From Bacillota bacterium (GTDB lineage Bacteria; Bacillota; Clostridia; Lachnospirales; Lachnospiraceae): 64,000 nt of DNA. The notes below the pieces were generated by a model that was not told the origin of the DNA, did not search any database, and saw nothing but the letters and a program-made list of their open reading frames with translations. Positions 63,307-64,000 of the stretch are shown piece by piece. The translations under genes were made by a program, and so were the position numbers. The number at the start of each line of letters is the position of its first letter. The first letter of the stretch is position 1. The stretch lies in NCBI GenBank assembly GCA_023442465.1, contig JAEZZQ010000021.1:186001-250000 (forward strand), in the 5' to 3' direction.

Positions 63307-64000
63307 TTATCCAGCTTCCTGAATCATAGGTTCTATGTCTATTTCTACGGTATTAAATATCTCCAGAAACTGCTTGCCAAATTCTTTTGCATGGACCGCT
63401 TCTTCCGCACTTAAGGTTCTGTCCGATTCAAACTGATATTTGGCATATGGTTTCCCGTCTCTGCTGGTGGCTTTCTCTAATGAAATCTTTGTAACAACGC
63501 TGTTTAGCGGGGTCAGGTTACTTACCAGACGGGTGGTATACTTTAGAAAAAGCATCTTGCTGGACACCGGAATCCGTACCAAAAGCGGAAGGATATTGCT
63601 TGGCCTGAGCAGAAATAAAAGCACCGATTCTTTACAGGCTTTTGCGTTCGATTCCCCATTCTTGGAACCGAAATCATTAAAGGGGCACTGACTACAGGGC
63701 TTTCCGTCATAGGAAACCATGCTGTCAGGACTGGAGCATACCGGAGGGGTCCCTTCCACCGGGTCAGGGGTATCCCAGTAAGCACGGGGCGTGATATAAC
63801 CCAGAATAATTCCGGTCAGTTCTTTTTCGGCTTCTTCTCCGGTCAGTCCGGGAACTGAAAACACTACCGCTCCACCGGAAGGTGACTTCACCAGATCAAA
63901 CAGCGAAAAGGATAATGGCTGGTTCTTTAAGTTCTCTCTAAGAATATCCAGTACCGGGTTGGAAAAGGCAATGTAGTCCGAATGCACTGGGGGAAAGTCC
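63307..64000 (-). CDS. ICE-type protein with cysteine cluster, N-terminus outside the window
   Basis: The open frame runs from the window edge (DFPPVHSDYIAFSNP) to a stop at 63307; the GTG at 63987 is unlikely to be the true start. About 230 residues are seen. A cysteine cluster (PPVCSSPDSMVSYDGKPCSQ, then CPFNDFGS and SNAKACKESV) probably binds zinc or an Fe-S cluster. It is followed by RPSNILPLLVRIPVSSKML and a C-terminal beta part. This pattern recurs in hypothetical proteins near replication or recombination genes of clostridial ICEs and phages; I do not know the function. Confidence 0.6.
   Translation of the reverse strand, partial: DFPPVHSDYIAFSNPVLDILRENLKNQPLSFSLFDLVKSPSGGAVVFSVPGLTGEEAEKELTGIILGYITPRAYWDTPDPVEGTPPVCSSPDSMVSYDGKPCSQCPFNDFGSKNGESNAKACKESVLLFLLRPSNILPLLVRIPVSSKMLFLKYTTRLVSNLTPLNSVVTKISLEKATSRDGKPYAKYQFESDRTLSAEEAVHAKEFGKQFLEIFNTVEIDIEPMIQEAG

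Overview
The window looks like a chromosome segment of an anaerobic, low-to-mid GC Firmicute, most likely Lachnospiraceae or a close clostridial relative. The basis is gene content and style: AGGAGG-type ribosome sites, an FprA flavodiiron protein, a GH25 lysozyme with SH3 repeats, a spore-type D-Ala-D-Ala carboxypeptidase, and clostridial-type conjugation genes. No rRNA or intact tRNA gene was seen. Three regions can be separated.

Region A (1-14,968) is the end of an integrative conjugative element (ICE). One minus-strand cluster runs from two regulator-like genes (14.6-12.9 kb) past a promoter at 12.85 kb. It continues through a small pilin-like protein, a VirB6/TrbL-like channel protein, a secreted or membrane protein of unknown function, an NlpC/P60 hydrolase and a PrgI-VirB4 fusion ATPase. 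Three accessory proteins follow, then a VirD4/TraG coupling ATPase broken by one in-frame amber codon, and an S1-domain protein. The element ends at a 3' half of tRNA-Arg(CCT) at 14,927-14,968, still followed by its terminator. The missing 5' half places the intact tRNA and the rest of the ICE left of the window. No relaxase or integrase is visible.

Region B (14,969-44,177) is ordinary chromosome. It carries an EamA transporter, a VOC/AraC pair, FprA, a large DUF6688-like membrane protein, a NitT/TauT-type ABC importer, an alpha/beta hydrolase, a DEDDh exonuclease, DacF, TrmB, thioredoxin, a GH25 lysozyme, a TipA-type MerR regulator and a chemoreceptor. These are followed by an FtsX-type ABC exporter with a divergent TetR regulator, a hemerythrin operon with a CRP/FNR-like operator centred at -41.5, a methyltransferase and an HD protein. 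Its right end is decaying: remnants of an ATC hydrolase, a GH28 pectinase and an IS3 transposase lie next to the next element.

Region C (44,178-64,000) is a mosaic island bordered on the left by a 3' half of tRNA-Pro(CGG), with a partial second copy at 53.9 kb. Its cargo is mostly conflict or defence-like. It includes an Avs-like STAND NTPase with a predicted PD-(D/E)xK nuclease, a KilA-N fragment and a decayed serine recombinase. A TPR-GreAB-C-PIN protein is encoded with a small membrane partner, and a TPR-cold-shock-domain protein lies divergent to it. The most striking unit is an RNase LS-type toxin-antitoxin operon in which the RnlA toxin is fused to a complete viroplasmin-RNase H1 module, followed by RnlB. 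In E. coli, RnlA activity depends on the separate RNase HI, so this fusion joins two partners known to work together. The last 2 kb (DUF5688-like gene and a cysteine-rich ICE-type gene) return to conjugative-element content.
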